Shown here: positions 17,263 to 26,937 of the stretch, piece by piece
How the letters are laid out: each line of letters begins with the position of its first letter
Numbering within the stretch: the first letter of the stretch is position 1
Origin: Chitinivibrionales bacterium
GTDB lineage: Bacteria > Fibrobacterota > Chitinivibrionia > Chitinivibrionales > WJKA01
Direction: 5' to 3'
NCBI GenBank assembly: GCA_014728295.1
Contig: WJLW01000033.1
Location: 124,001 to 188,000 of the forward strand
Length of the DNA stretch: 64,000 bases
Position numbers and translations under genes: made by a program
The notes under the pieces: generated by a model
What the model was told of the DNA's origin: nothing
The model's database searches: none
Seen by the model: the letters and a program-made list of their open reading frames with translations, nothing else

Positions 17263-17734
17263 GTGAGTCCTCCATTGCAGAGGCATTGATGACCTGCACA
17301 TACTCACCGGGTATGCCGCCGGTGAAATCTGCAAGCGCGGAGACATATTCTCCGGCGAAGTAGGTCGTATCGGCGGTTTTGCCTCGTGAGACCTCCTTTG
17401 CCGTCGCATTGCCCAGAAAGATGCCGAACCAGATGCTGACAACGAGTCCGGCTGTTGCGGCAAGGGGCGAGAGGACGGGATGTGCAAATGTCCAGCTTGT
17501 CTTCCGGGAGTGCGCCGTGCCGTTTATTTTTGCCTGAATAGCGGAGTAAAAATGCGTCGAGGGTTCTGCGGGTTCGGTGAGATCAGGATGTTGGATGGCC
17601 GCAGCGGCGGTGGTGACAAAATGTGCACACGCGTGACATTCATGCAGGTGGTGTTCGACCTCTTCTGCTGTCGCTTGCGGCAGCTTTGCCTCGACAATGT
17701 CAAACAGATTGTTCTTGATGAATGTACAGTTCAT
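17255..17734 (-). CDS. Zinc-finger (zf-HC2) transmembrane anti-sigma factor
   Basis: A 159-residue protein. The N-terminal cytoplasmic zinc-binding anti-sigma motif HxxxCxxC is at His29, Cys33, Cys36 (HLHECHAC). One membrane helix follows near 88-110, then a periplasmic tail of about 50 residues. This is the standard design of an ECF anti-sigma that holds its sigma until an envelope signal arrives. It starts 15 bp after the sigma gene, and its stop overlaps the next gene, so all four genes form one operon. Confidence 0.85.
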   Translation of the reverse strand: MNCTFIKNNLFDIVEAKLPQATAEEVEHHLHECHACAHFVTTAAAAIQHPDLTEPAEPSTHFYSAIQAKINGTAHSRKTSWTFAHPVLSPLAATAGLVVSIWFGIFLGNATAKEVSRGKTADTTYFAGEYVSALADFTGGIPGEYVQVINASAMEDSHE

Positions 17735-17749
17735 AATTTCCTCGTGTGT

Positions 17750-18370
17750 TCATAGAATGAGACAGCACAACGCCGGCGAAACCCGCGCTGTTTTTTCGTT
17801 TTTTTGCATTTCGGCCGTCAAAATTTTTTGCAATGACTTACGCGCGCGGTAAATGAGCGATTCAATTGAGCTGAGTGACGTGTTGAGGGTGTCCGCTATT
17901 TCCTGATAGCTCAGGCCGTCGTATTTGTGCAGGAGAAATGCCGCTTTCTGTTTGCCGGGAAGTGACGCAAGTGCGCGCTGCAGCATATGCCGTTCCGCCC
18001 TGGAATTCATGCGTGCATCCGGTTGGTCATTTTCTTTGCCGGGGAGCACAATCATAGCACTGTCGGTTTGTTCATCAGTGGGAGAAAGGGGAGAAAAGAG
18101 GCGGGACCACTTCTGTTTGCGCAAAAAATTCAGCGAAAGATTCACGGCAATGCGATACAGCCAGGTTGATACTTTGGATTTTCCTTCGAAATTGCCTGCT
18201 TTTCGAAATACTTGCACGAAAACATCCTGAGCAATCTCCTCCGCATCCGCTTTGCTGCCGATGACGCGGTAGCAGGCGGTATATACCATTGTCCGGTAAC
18301 GGGTAACCAGGCGATGGAACGCCGTATTGTCGCCGGCGGCAATTGCTGAGATAAGTTCGTGATCATTCAA
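17750..18370 (-). CDS. ECF-type RNA polymerase sigma factor (RpoE-like)
   Basis: A 206-residue sigma factor; the start appears to be TTG. Region 2 (about 10-85) contains YRVIGSKADAEEIAQDVFVQVFRKAGNF-type sequence and the STWLYRIAVN block; region 4 (about 130-190) has LPGKQKAAFLLHKYDGLSYQEIA followed by the helix-turn-helix ending SLIYRARKSLQ. It lacks regions 1 and 3, as expected of ECF sigmas. It heads an operon with a zinc-finger anti-sigma and two Spy-like proteins, so the regulon probably concerns envelope or metal stress. A GGAAATT/GTCTAA pair at 18416-18440 looks like an autoregulatory ECF promoter, but its 12-bp spacing is short. Confidence 0.9.
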   Translation of the reverse strand: MNDHELISAIAAGDNTAFHRLVTRYRTMVYTACYRVIGSKADAEEIAQDVFVQVFRKAGNFEGKSKVSTWLYRIAVNLSLNFLRKQKWSRLFSPLSPTDEQTDSAMIVLPGKENDQPDARMNSRAERHMLQRALASLPGKQKAAFLLHKYDGLSYQEIADTLNTSLSSIESLIYRARKSLQKILTAEMQKNEKTARVSPALCCLIL

Positions 18371-18534
18371 AAAGCGCGCTTTCGCTCGTGATGATTAAGA
18401 ATATGCATCATCGCATTAGACACACCCAAAAGGAATTTCCTCGCGCCCAAAGCGGGAAAAGATTGCCGTAAAAAGAAACGACGCTTTCCCTGCACCGAAA
18501 AAACGTCGCATTTTGAAGCTGTATCGCACTATGA

Positions 18535-21114
18535 TTAATCAGTGTCGATTACAATCTCGCCGTCCCGGGCCGAAACATTCAGTTTGACGCCTTCGCCAAT
18601 CGACCCCTCGATAATCTTGCGGGATACGGCGGTTTCGAGCTCTTTCTGGATGACCCGCTTCAACGGGCGGGCGCCGTAGACGGGATCATAGCCCATCGCA
18701 GCCAGCAGTTCTCTGGCCGATTCATCCGAAGTGAACGTGATGCTTTTGCTTGCGAGCAGTCGGGCAAAGCTGGCGAGCTGGATATCAACAATGCCTTTGA
18801 TGTGCTCACGGCTGAGCGAGTGAAATACAACCGTTTCGTCAACCCGGTTAAGAAATTCCGGACGGAAATATTTGCGCAGTTCGCCCAGGACTGTCGTTCG
18901 AATATGGTCGTATGATTCGTCGGTGTGCTCGGTGATATACGCACTGCCGATATTCGAGGTCATGATGATAATTGTATTCTTGAAATTGACATTGTGTCCC
19001 TGCGAATCGGTGATATGACCGTCATCCAGAATCTGCAACAGAATGTTGAAAACATCGGGATGCGCCTTTTCTATCTCATCAAAGAGTAAAACAGAGAAAG
19101 GCCTGCGACGGATCGCTTCGGTCAGTTGACCGCCCTCGTCATAGCCGACATATCCGGGCGGCGCCCCCACCAGCCGCGAGACGGCATGTTTTTCCATGTA
19201 TTCCGACATGTCGATGCGTACCATTGCGTGCTCGTCATCAAACAGGTTATGTGCCAGCGATCGGGCCAGCTCGGTTTTGCCGACTCCGGTCGGTCCCAGA
19301 AAGATGAAGCTGCCGATTGGCCGTTGCGGATTTTTCAAGCCGGCACGGGCCCTGAGTACGGCGTCGGCAACTGCATCGACCGCTTCGTTCTGACCAATAA
19401 CTCGGGTATGCAGGTGTTCGGAGAGGTTGAGCAGCTTCTCTTTCTCGCTCTGCACCAGCTTGCTGATCGGGATATTGGTCCATTTGCTGACGATGGCGGC
19501 AATATCCTCTTCCTCGACATCCTCTTTGAGCATGCGGGAGCTTTTTTCCTGCAGAATGTCCTCGGCGCGCCGGATCTCCTCCTCCAGTTCCGGGATCTCG
19601 CCGTGACGCAACTGCGCTGCCCGGTTGAGGTCGTAATCCCGTTCGGCGCGTTCGAGCTGAAGCCTGGATTGCTCGAGGCGTTCGCGTAGAGACTGCAGTG
19701 ACGTGATAGCCTGCTTTTCGGCGTCCCAGCGGGCTTTCATCTCGTCAATTCCGGATTTGAGATCGGCCAGCTCTTCCTTGAGTTTGGTCATGCGCTCTTT
19801 GGAACGAATGTCCTTTTCTTTTTTCAGGCCGGTAAGCTCGATTTCAATCTGCATGCGCCGCCGCATGGCCTCGTCCATTTCGACCGGTCTGCTGTCCATC
19901 TCGGTACGCAGCTTTGCCGCGGCTTCGTCGATTAAGTCAATCGCCTTGTCGGGCAGAAAGCGCTCGGAGATATAGCGATCCGAAAGCGTCGCAGCGGCAA
20001 CCAGCGCACCGTCACGGATTTTTACGCCGTGGTGCACCTCATACCGCTCCCGCAAGCCGCGCAGAATTGAAATCGTGTCCTCAACCGCCGGCTGGTCGAC
20101 TACGACGGTCTGAAAACGACGCTCCAGGGCTTTATCCTTTTCGATATGCTTGCGGTATTCGTCAAGAGTTGTCGCGCCGATGCAGTGCAACTCGCCGCGG
20201 GCAAGCATGGGTTTGAGCAGGTTGCCCGCATCCATGGCGCCTTCTGCCGCTCCCGCACCGACGACCGTGTGCAGTTCGTCAATGAAGAGGATTATGTTGC
20301 CGTCACTTTCGGAGACCTCCTTAAGCACCGCTTTGAGGCGCTCTTCAAATTCGCCGCGAAACTTCGCCCCGGCAATGAGTGCGCCCATGTCAAGTGCGAC
20401 CAGTTGCTTGTTTTTAAGGCCTTCCGGTACGTCCTTATTGACAATACGGGAAGCGAGCCCTTCGACGATGGCGGTTTTGCCCACGCCGGGGTCGCCGATC
20501 AGCACCGGATTGTTTTTGGTGCGGCGGGAGAGTATCTGTATGGCACGGCGGATTTCGTCATCACGGCCGATAACCGGATCGAGCTTGCCCTTCTGTGCCA
20601 TGTCGATCAGGTTGCGGGAGTACTTTTCCAACGCCTGGAAGGTGGCCTCGGGGTCGGTGGAAGTGACACGCTGGTTGCCCCGAATCGATTTCAGCGCGTT
20701 CATGACATCCTGCTGCCTGATTGCGGCGCGGTCGGCCGCTTTTTTGCAGGCCTGATCCTTTTCGATCGCCGCAAGAAACAGATGCTCGACGCTGGCATAT
20801 TCGTCCTTCATTTTAGTGGCAAGTTTCTGTGCCTCCTGAAGAACCTGCGTCATCGTGCGTGAAATATAGGTTTGTGATGCGCCCGGCCCGCTGACGCCGG
20901 GAATTGCACCCAGTTCATCATTGAGTGCTGAAATGAAAGTGGAGCCTGGGAGCTGCATCTTTTCCAGCAGGGCAGGGATGAGCCCCTCCTGCTGGGTGGC
21001 AAGCGCCAGCATCAGATGCAGTGGTTGTACCTCCTGATGATTCTTCTCAACGGCAAGCGATTGGGCCTGACCCAGTGCTTCCTGTGATTTTCGGGTAAAT
21101 TTTTCGATGTTCAT
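18535..21114 (-). CDS. clpB: ATP-dependent disaggregase ClpB
   Basis: An 859-residue Hsp100 chaperone that resolubilises aggregated proteins together with DnaK. Order: N-terminal Clp repeat domain (1-145), AAA-1 with Walker A GDPGVGKT (207-214), the long coiled-coil middle domain that separates ClpB from ClpA/ClpC (about 400-530), AAA-2 with Walker A GPTGVGKT (near 607) and [13 protein letters not shown] pore region, and the D2 C-terminal domain. Length and motifs are complete. An AGGAGGA site lies 8 nt before the ATG. It is monocistronic. No clear CIRCE or sigma-32 element was found upstream. Confidence 0.97.
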   Translation of the reverse strand: MNIEKFTRKSQEALGQAQSLAVEKNHQEVQPLHLMLALATQQEGLIPALLEKMQLPGSTFISALNDELGAIPGVSGPGASQTYISRTMTQVLQEAQKLATKMKDEYASVEHLFLAAIEKDQACKKAADRAAIRQQDVMNALKSIRGNQRVTSTDPEATFQALEKYSRNLIDMAQKGKLDPVIGRDDEIRRAIQILSRRTKNNPVLIGDPGVGKTAIVEGLASRIVNKDVPEGLKNKQLVALDMGALIAGAKFRGEFEERLKAVLKEVSESDGNIILFIDELHTVVGAGAAEGAMDAGNLLKPMLARGELHCIGATTLDEYRKHIEKDKALERRFQTVVVDQPAVEDTISILRGLRERYEVHHGVKIRDGALVAAATLSDRYISERFLPDKAIDLIDEAAAKLRTEMDSRPVEMDEAMRRRMQIEIELTGLKKEKDIRSKERMTKLKEELADLKSGIDEMKARWDAEKQAITSLQSLRERLEQSRLQLERAERDYDLNRAAQLRHGEIPELEEEIRRAEDILQEKSSRMLKEDVEEEDIAAIVSKWTNIPISKLVQSEKEKLLNLSEHLHTRVIGQNEAVDAVADAVLRARAGLKNPQRPIGSFIFLGPTGVGKTELARSLAHNLFDDEHAMVRIDMSEYMEKHAVSRLVGAPPGYVGYDEGGQLTEAIRRRPFSVLLFDEIEKAHPDVFNILLQILDDGHITDSQGHNVNFKNTIIIMTSNIGSAYITEHTDESYDHIRTTVLGELRKYFRPEFLNRVDETVVFHSLSREHIKGIVDIQLASFARLLASKSITFTSDESARELLAAMGYDPVYGARPLKRVIQKELETAVSRKIIEGSIGEGVKLNVSARDGEIVIDTD

Positions 21115-21412
21115 ATTTGTTTCCTCCTGTATTTTATTTGCTTACTACTGCAATGTAGATGCCAGGTTGGCAGTGAATTCGCAGCAATACTGTAGTGGGG
21201 TTGTAAAATGTTTAATAACAATATATTACGTATATCTATCCGGCTTTTTCCGGAGTTGCAGGGGAATGACGCGATGCGCATTGTTGCATTTTGAAACGCC
21301 TCGGGCTGCGCATTATTTCACAAGCCGGTCAGTTATCAGCATGATCGGCAGGAAATTGACGGTATGCACGCTGAATACTCAAAAGTAATGTTATTGTAGT
21401 ATATTTTGCAGC
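21115..21412. other. Intergenic region between divergent clpB and treS-mak
   Basis: No gene, tRNA or strong hairpin seen. The clpB ribosome-binding site is at its left edge; the rest is AT-rich and should carry the clpB promoter, which I could not place. The treS promoter lies just to the right. Confidence 0.5.
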
Positions 21413-21442
21413 TTGACGTATTTTCTTGCACAAAACTACAAT
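21413..21442 (+). promoter_or_regulatory. sigma-70-type promoter of treS-mak operon
   Basis: TTGACG (21413-21418, 5 of 6), an 18-bp spacer and TACAAT (21437-21442, 5 of 6). The start of transcription would be near 21449, leaving a leader of about 38 nt. Confidence 0.65.
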
Positions 21443-21486
21443 GAAACGCAACACCAAACCATCAAACCGCATTTCGAATTCGATTT

Positions 21487-24400
21487 ATGAGCCCTCAAAG
21501 CCTTTCCCCTGATCCGCTTTGGTACAAAGACGCCATCATTTACGAACTGCATGTGCGTGCCTTTTTTGACAGCAACGGCGACGGAATCGGTGATTTTAAC
21601 GGATTGCGCCGGAAACTTGATTACCTCGATCAACTCGGCGTCACCGCCATCTGGCTGTTACCTTTTTTCCCCTCTCCGCTCAAGGATGACGGCTATGATA
21701 TTGCCGATTACTTCAATATCAATCCCGATTACGGCACGCTGCGGGATTTCAAGCGTTTTCTCAACGAAGCGCACAAACGCAATATTCGCGTTATAGCCGA
21801 GCTGGTTATCAACCATACCTCAAGTGAACACAAATGGTTTCAGCGCGCGCGCTTTGCCGCAAAGGGATCCAAATTCAAGGACTACTACGTGTGGAGCGAT
21901 ACGCCGGAAAAGTATAAGGATGCGCGTATCATTTTTCAGGATTTTGAGTCATCCAACTGGAGCTGGGACCAGGAAGCACAGGCCTATTACTGGCATCGCT
22001 TTTACGCGCATCAGCCCGATCTCAATTTTGATAATCCGACGGTGCAAAAAGAGGTGCTGAAGGTGCTCGATTTCTGGTTTACGCTGGGTGTCGACGCCGT
22101 GCGCCTCGACGCAATTCCCTATCTTTACGAAAGAGACGGCACGAGCTGTGAGAATCTGGATGAAACGCACGATTTTCTCAAAACGCTTCGCAACCACGTA
22201 GATGCTCATTTTTCGAATCGGATGCTGCTTGCCGAGGCGAATCAATGGCCGGAAGATGTGCTGGCCTATTTTGGTGATGGTGACGAATGCCACATGGCTT
22301 TTCACTTTCCGCTCATGCCGCGCCTGTTCATGGCCGTGCACATGGAAGACAGCTATCCAATCATCGACATCCTGCGCGCTACGCCCGAAATTCCCGAAAC
22401 CTGTCAATGGGCCATGTTCCTGCGCAACCACGATGAGCTGACCCTGGAGATGGTCACCGACGAAGAGCGTGATTACATGAATAAAGTGTATGCCGGCGAT
22501 CCGCGCATGAAAATCAATGTCGGTATCCGGCGACGTCTTGCGCCCCTGATGGAGAACAATCGAAGCAAAATTGAACTGCTCAAAGTGCTGCTTTTTTCGT
22601 TTCCCGGCACGCCCGTAATTTACTACGGTGATGAGATCGGCATGGGTGACAACTACTATCTCGGTGACCGTGACGGCGTCCGCACGCCCATGCAGTGGAA
22701 TGCCGACCGCAATGCCGGTTTTTCGCAGGCGAATCCGCACAAACTCTACCTGCCCGTGATAATCGAGCCGCAGTATCATTTCGAATCGATCAATATAGAA
22801 AATCAGGATGCCAATGTCTCTTCGCTATTGTGGTACATGAAACGGCTCATTGCCATGCGTAAAAAATTCAAGGCCTTCAGTCGCGGGGATATCGAGGTGC
22901 TATCAACGGATAATGAGAAAATCCTGGCCTTCATGCGGCGTTACGAAGGCGAGCATATTCTGGTGGTTGCCAATTTGTCGCGGTTCACTCAGGTCGCTTC
23001 GATTGACATGCCCGATTATGCTGGTCGCATACCCGAAGAAGTTTTCGGCAAAAATGAGTTTCCGGCAATTACCCATGCGCCGTATACTCTGATGCTGACA
23101 CCCTACGGATGTTACTGGCTGCTGCTCAAGCAACAAAATGTCGGCGCCGGCGTTTCGTATGAACAGCCGGTGATATCGAGCCGCAAATCGTTTCCCGACC
23201 TGTTTACCGGTGCTGCAGGGCGGGAGCTGGCCGAGTCGGTCTTCCCTGCCTATCTCAAAGCCTGTACCTGGCTGCGTCTGGGAAATCGCAAAATCAGAAG
23301 CGTCAGCATAGAAGATGTCATTCCTTTGAGTCGGCAGCACGTCACTTCGTGTCTGCTCATTCTGGAAATCGGCTTTAATGACAGCAAGTTCGAATATGTA
23401 TTGTTGCCGGTTGCATTTGTCTCTGGGGCCATCGGCGAAAAGCGTCTCGATCAGACACCGCAGGGGCTCATTGCAGAGTTGCACATTCCCAATCAAAAAG
23501 GCTTTCTCTACGACGGAACCGAAGACCCGGATTTGCATGTGAAATTGCTCGAGGTCATCCTCTCACGCAAAAGAATGAATACTCGCAAGGGCATGCTGGT
23601 TGGCGTCTGCACGGCCAGAAACGGCAAGGATATCAAGGACAAAGTACTATCGCTCGGCTCACAACTGCTGCACGGCGAAAAAGAAAATGCCACGATTCGT
23701 TATGCAGATACCCTTTTTATGAAATTGTATCGTCGTCCCGACGAAGGAACGAATCCCGAGCCCGAAATGCTGAAATATTTCAGTGATTGTACTCAATTTA
23801 ACAATGCACCGCGCTACCTCGGTACCATCGAGTATCATACACGCAATCGCCGCAATATTACCATCGCAACCTTCCAGCAGAATGTGCAGAATGCCGTTGA
23901 TGCCTGGACATTCATCGTGGATGTTGCCGCACGCTATTTCGAACGCGCACTTGAGCAGGGCGAATCGTTCAGTCAAACCGGCATTGTTATGCCGTCGATG
24001 CTGGAGATCGATCCTGCGGACGCTTCCGAACAGGTCACCGAGTTGTTTGATGCAGCGTTTGTGGAGATGATAGCACTGCTGGGCAACATTACGGCACGCA
24101 TGCACAGGTGTCTTGCATCAAGTAGAACCAGCGAATACAAACCGGAGCCTTTTGCCCTGCACTATCAGAAATCGCTGTACCAGTCGATTCAGAATTCAAC
24201 CCGAAGGACACTGCAATATCTGAAGCGCAACCTCAATGCTCTCCCCCAAACCGTCCGTGACTATGCAGAGTGGGCGCTGGCTGCCGAAAATTCGCTCAAC
24301 CGCAATCTGCGTCTTCTCTCGCGGGCCAAAATGGATACGCTCAAAATCCGTATTCACGGAGATTTTCACCTGGGACAGATTCTCTATACCGGCAATGACT

Positions 24401-24816
24401 TCCTGGTTATCGGCTGGGAAGGCAATTCCGAGCGGCCGATCAGCGAGCGCAAGCTGAAGTATTCGCCGTTTAAAGATGTTGCTTCGATTATTCGATCGCT
24501 TCACTATGCAGCATATAGCGCATTGCTGGCACGCAATGAGTTTCGTCCCGAAGATCTGTCAATGCTGGAATCATGGGCGCAGCCGTGGTTTAATTTTATA
24601 AGCGGGACATTTTTGTCCGCCTACCTGAAGGAAACGAAACAGGCTTCGTTTATGCCGAGTTCGCCGGAGTACTTCAAGACATTGCTTGCGTCGTATATGC
24701 TCGAAAGAACCATGCTTGAATTGCGCCGCGAACTCGAAAAGCGGCCGGCCTGGGCGGTAATTCCCTTGCGTGGCATGATGGTTGCACTCAGTATGTTCGA
24801 TTCTAAATCGTCTTAA
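21487..24816 (+). CDS. treS: Trehalose synthase-maltokinase fusion (GH13_16 + Mak)
   Basis: A 1109-residue fusion. Residues about 1-550 are a GH13 trehalose synthase interconverting maltose and trehalose: nucleophile Asp208 (VRLDAI), acid/base Glu250 (LAEANQW), Asp316 (RNHDEL). About 570-1105 form a maltokinase that makes maltose-1-phosphate, normally fed to GlgE for alpha-glucan synthesis. The kinase loop IHGDFHLGQ (His957, Asp959) is intact. The metal-binding motif, usually IIDFEGEP in this family, reads VIGWEGNS here: Gly976 replaces the Asp. The kinase may be impaired or use another residue. No Shine-Dalgarno is visible before the ATG. malQ follows after 13 bp. GlgE is not in the window. 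Confidence 0.9.
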   Translation: MSPQSLSPDPLWYKDAIIYELHVRAFFDSNGDGIGDFNGLRRKLDYLDQLGVTAIWLLPFFPSPLKDDGYDIADYFNINPDYGTLRDFKRFLNEAHKRNIRVIAELVINHTSSEHKWFQRARFAAKGSKFKDYYVWSDTPEKYKDARIIFQDFESSNWSWDQEAQAYYWHRFYAHQPDLNFDNPTVQKEVLKVLDFWFTLGVDAVRLDAIPYLYERDGTSCENLDETHDFLKTLRNHVDAHFSNRMLLAEANQWPEDVLAYFGDGDECHMAFHFPLMPRLFMAVHMEDSYPIIDILRATPEIPETCQWAMFLRNHDELTLEMVTDEERDYMNKVYAGDPRMKINVGIRRRLAPLMENNRSKIELLKVLLFSFPGTPVIYYGDEIGMGDNYYLGDRDGVRTPMQWNADRNAGFSQANPHKLYLPVIIEPQYHFESINIENQDANVSSLLWYMKRLIAMRKKFKAFSRGDIEVLSTDNEKILAFMRRYEGEHILVVANLSRFTQVASIDMPDYAGRIPEEVFGKNEFPAITHAPYTLMLTPYGCYWLLLKQQNVGAGVSYEQPVISSRKSFPDLFTGAAGRELAESVFPAYLKACTWLRLGNRKIRSVSIEDVIPLSRQHVTSCLLILEIGFNDSKFEYVLLPVAFVSGAIGEKRLDQTPQGLIAELHIPNQKGFLYDGTEDPDLHVKLLEVILSRKRMNTRKGMLVGVCTARNGKDIKDKVLSLGSQLLHGEKENATIRYADTLFMKLYRRPDEGTNPEPEMLKYFSDCTQFNNAPRYLGTIEYHTRNRRNITIATFQQNVQNAVDAWTFIVDVAARYFERALEQGESFSQTGIVMPSMLEIDPADASEQVTELFDAAFVEMIALLGNITARMHRCLASSRTSEYKPEPFALHYQKSLYQSIQNSTRRTLQYLKRNLNALPQTVRDYAEWALAAENSLNRNLRLLSRAKMDTLKIRIHGDFHLGQILYTGNDFLVIGWEGNSERPISERKLKYSPFKDVASIIRSLHYAAYSALLARNEFRPEDLSMLESWAQPWFNFISGTFLSAYLKETKQASFMPSSPEYFKTLLASYMLERTMLELRRELEKRPAWAVIPLRGMMVALSMFDSKSS

Positions 24817-24829
24817 CGAAAGGCACGCT

Positions 24830-26326
24830 ATGGATCGCGGAAGCGGAATCCTGCTGCATATTTCATCATTGCCGTCCGAATTCGGCATTGGAGATCTGGG
24901 GCGCAATGCGTTTGCATTTGCCGACAGGCTGGTAGAAGCCGGGCAGAAATTCTGGCAGGTCCTGCCCCTCAACCCGACCAATCACGGCATGGGCAATTCT
25001 CCTTATTTCAGCAGTTGCGTCAGCGCGGGAAACCCGCTGCTTGTTGACTTGCACGAATTGGCGGCGCAGGATTTGCTTAATAAGAATCATTTAGCCCGCG
25101 CTGAAATGCCGTCGGCAGAGCACATTGATTTTGCCGGTGTTTATGCCAAGAAAATGCCCCTGTTACCTATCGCCGCCGCCGCCCTGAGCCGGCATCCCGT
25201 CCTCATGGATGAGTTTGCCCGTTTTTGCACAGAGCAGAAAAGCTGGCTTGAGGATTTTGCGCTTTTCGCCGCGCTGAAAGGCGCGTTCGGTGATGTCGCG
25301 TGGAACAAGTGGCCCGATGGACTGAAATTTCGCAAGGCGGATGCGCTTCTGAGTGCAACCGAAGAGTTCAAAGAGGAAATCGAACTGGCTAAGCGACTGC
25401 AGTTTTTATTCTTTCGCCAGTGGTTTGCATTTCGCAATTATTGCAACCAAAAAGGCATTCGCATCATCGGCGACATCCCCATTTACGTAAGCTATGACAG
25501 CGTTGACGTATGGGCCAATCGCCAAATATTCAAACTGGACGAGGATCTCCTGCCTTACGCCGTATCCGGAGTACCGCCCGATTATTTCAGCGAAACCGGT
25601 CAACTCTGGAACACTCCCGTTTACAATTGGGATGCCCTCGAAAAAGATCGTTACGCCTGGTGGGTACGTCGCATGGAAGGCGTTTTTGCCCGCTTTGACA
25701 TCGTACGCATCGATCACTTTAGGGGCCTGGTGCAATACTGGGAAGTTCCCGCGGGAGAGGATACCGCCATGAACGGTGCGTGGAAGGAGGTGCCAACCTA
25801 TGACTTCTTTGATGTAATGATTGAAAAATTTCCGGGCTTTCCCATTATCGCCGAAGACCTGGGCATGATCACCGACGATGTCAACGAGGCAATCGCCCAC
25901 TATCAGTTTCCCGGCATGAAGGTGCTGATTTTTGCCTTCGGTGAAGATAATCCGCAGCACCCCTATCTGCCGCACAATTTCGAACGCAATGCAATCGTCT
26001 ATACCGGGACACACGACAATACCACGTTCAAAGCCTGGTTCGAAGACGAGTCGACCGATGAAGACCGGGAGCGCCTTTTTGCCTATATCGGCATGACGCT
26101 GGATACGGCGGACGCCTGCTGGGAGGCGATCCGGCTGGCTCATGCGTCGGTGGCTGATGTCAGCATCCTTCCCGTGCAGGATCTGCTGGTGCTTGGTGCG
26201 GAGGCGCGAATGAATCAGCCGGCGGTTGCACACGGCAACTGGAAGTGGCAACTGCTTCCGGAGCAATTCGACAAAATACCCTTTGACAAGCTGCGAGCGT
26301 TTACCGAAATTTACGGACGCGTATGA
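24830..26326 (+). CDS. malQ: 4-alpha-glucanotransferase (amylomaltase)
   Basis: A 498-residue GH77 enzyme from ATG 24830, 13 bp after treS-mak; an upstream in-frame ATG would overlap treS. It transfers alpha-1,4-glucan chains and releases glucose. Motifs: the N-terminal ILLHISSLPSEFGIGDLG, nucleophile Asp295 (VRIDHFRG), acid/base Glu342 (IIAEDLG), and Asp396 (GTHDNTT). Complete and typical of the short bacterial form. Its neighbours place it in maltose/trehalose/glycogen turnover. The next gene overlaps its stop by 4 bp. Confidence 0.96.
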   Translation: MDRGSGILLHISSLPSEFGIGDLGRNAFAFADRLVEAGQKFWQVLPLNPTNHGMGNSPYFSSCVSAGNPLLVDLHELAAQDLLNKNHLARAEMPSAEHIDFAGVYAKKMPLLPIAAAALSRHPVLMDEFARFCTEQKSWLEDFALFAALKGAFGDVAWNKWPDGLKFRKADALLSATEEFKEEIELAKRLQFLFFRQWFAFRNYCNQKGIRIIGDIPIYVSYDSVDVWANRQIFKLDEDLLPYAVSGVPPDYFSETGQLWNTPVYNWDALEKDRYAWWVRRMEGVFARFDIVRIDHFRGLVQYWEVPAGEDTAMNGAWKEVPTYDFFDVMIEKFPGFPIIAEDLGMITDDVNEAIAHYQFPGMKVLIFAFGEDNPQHPYLPHNFERNAIVYTGTHDNTTFKAWFEDESTDEDRERLFAYIGMTLDTADACWEAIRLAHASVADVSILPVQDLLVLGAEARMNQPAVAHGNWKWQLLPEQFDKIPFDKLRAFTEIYGRV

Positions 26327-26859
26327 GACTGATTGCGCCACTACTCTTTGCAGTACTGCTGTTGATGACCGGCTGTATGCGCTACCTAACCCACGATCGC
26401 AGCGAAGTCCTGCTGCCGGGGCTGGATATGGATCAAACCCTCAAAGTCGCAAAAGTTACTATGGCCGAGGACCGGTGGGGATCCGTGCTTACGGTCTGGG
26501 CGATCCGCGATCAGCAATTCACCCCCGAGCAGGCGCAGGTCGTCGCCAATCTGTATTTCGAGCATATCGACAGACTCCATCGCCGGTTCAACATCTGGCA
26601 TCTCACCTGGGCCATTGCCGATATTTACCGGCTGGGGGATGAAGGCGTAAAGCAGGTGATGCACAATGCGTATGAGGATGCAACCGCACGCGCGGCCGAG
26701 TTGCATAACCTTGCCGATAAGCACGCAAACGGTGAGAAGCTCTATTTTGGTGATGCTCACTGGGGCGGCAGGCGTTATGCCAAAAAGCATCTGGTCATTC
26801 CCGGAAATACGCGCGGCTATTTGCAATCATACGATGAGTTTGTCAAGGGCAGGGATTAA
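26323..26859 (+). CDS. Hypothetical lipoprotein
   Basis: A 178-residue protein with a lipoprotein signal: hydrophobic stretch then LLMTGC with Cys18 as the lipidated residue. The mature part is mainly helical (DRWGSVLTVWAIRDQQFTPEQAQ, IADIYRLGDEGVKQVM) and ends in a basic, polar tail. I do not recognise the family. It overlaps malQ by 4 bp (ATGA) and so is co-translated with it. A metabolic link is not evident. Confidence 0.75.
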   Translation: MRLIAPLLFAVLLLMTGCMRYLTHDRSEVLLPGLDMDQTLKVAKVTMAEDRWGSVLTVWAIRDQQFTPEQAQVVANLYFEHIDRLHRRFNIWHLTWAIADIYRLGDEGVKQVMHNAYEDATARAAELHNLADKHANGEKLYFGDAHWGGRRYAKKHLVIPGNTRGYLQSYDEFVKGRD

Positions 26860-26937
26860 AAGTTACGTTCCCGCATGTCAGGGACGTATATTTTGCTTGG
26901 TAACCAGCAAAAATCCGGTCCATTTGGAGACGATCGC

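Noticed and set aside
20146..20862. Open frames of 200 and 238 codons opposite clpB
   Set aside because: clpB is certain here; the opposite frames carry no motif.
21115..21300. CIRCE or sigma-32 promoter before clpB
   Set aside because: An ACCCCACTA string resembles part of a sigma-32 -10, but no fitting -35 or GAGTGCTAA-type repeat is present.
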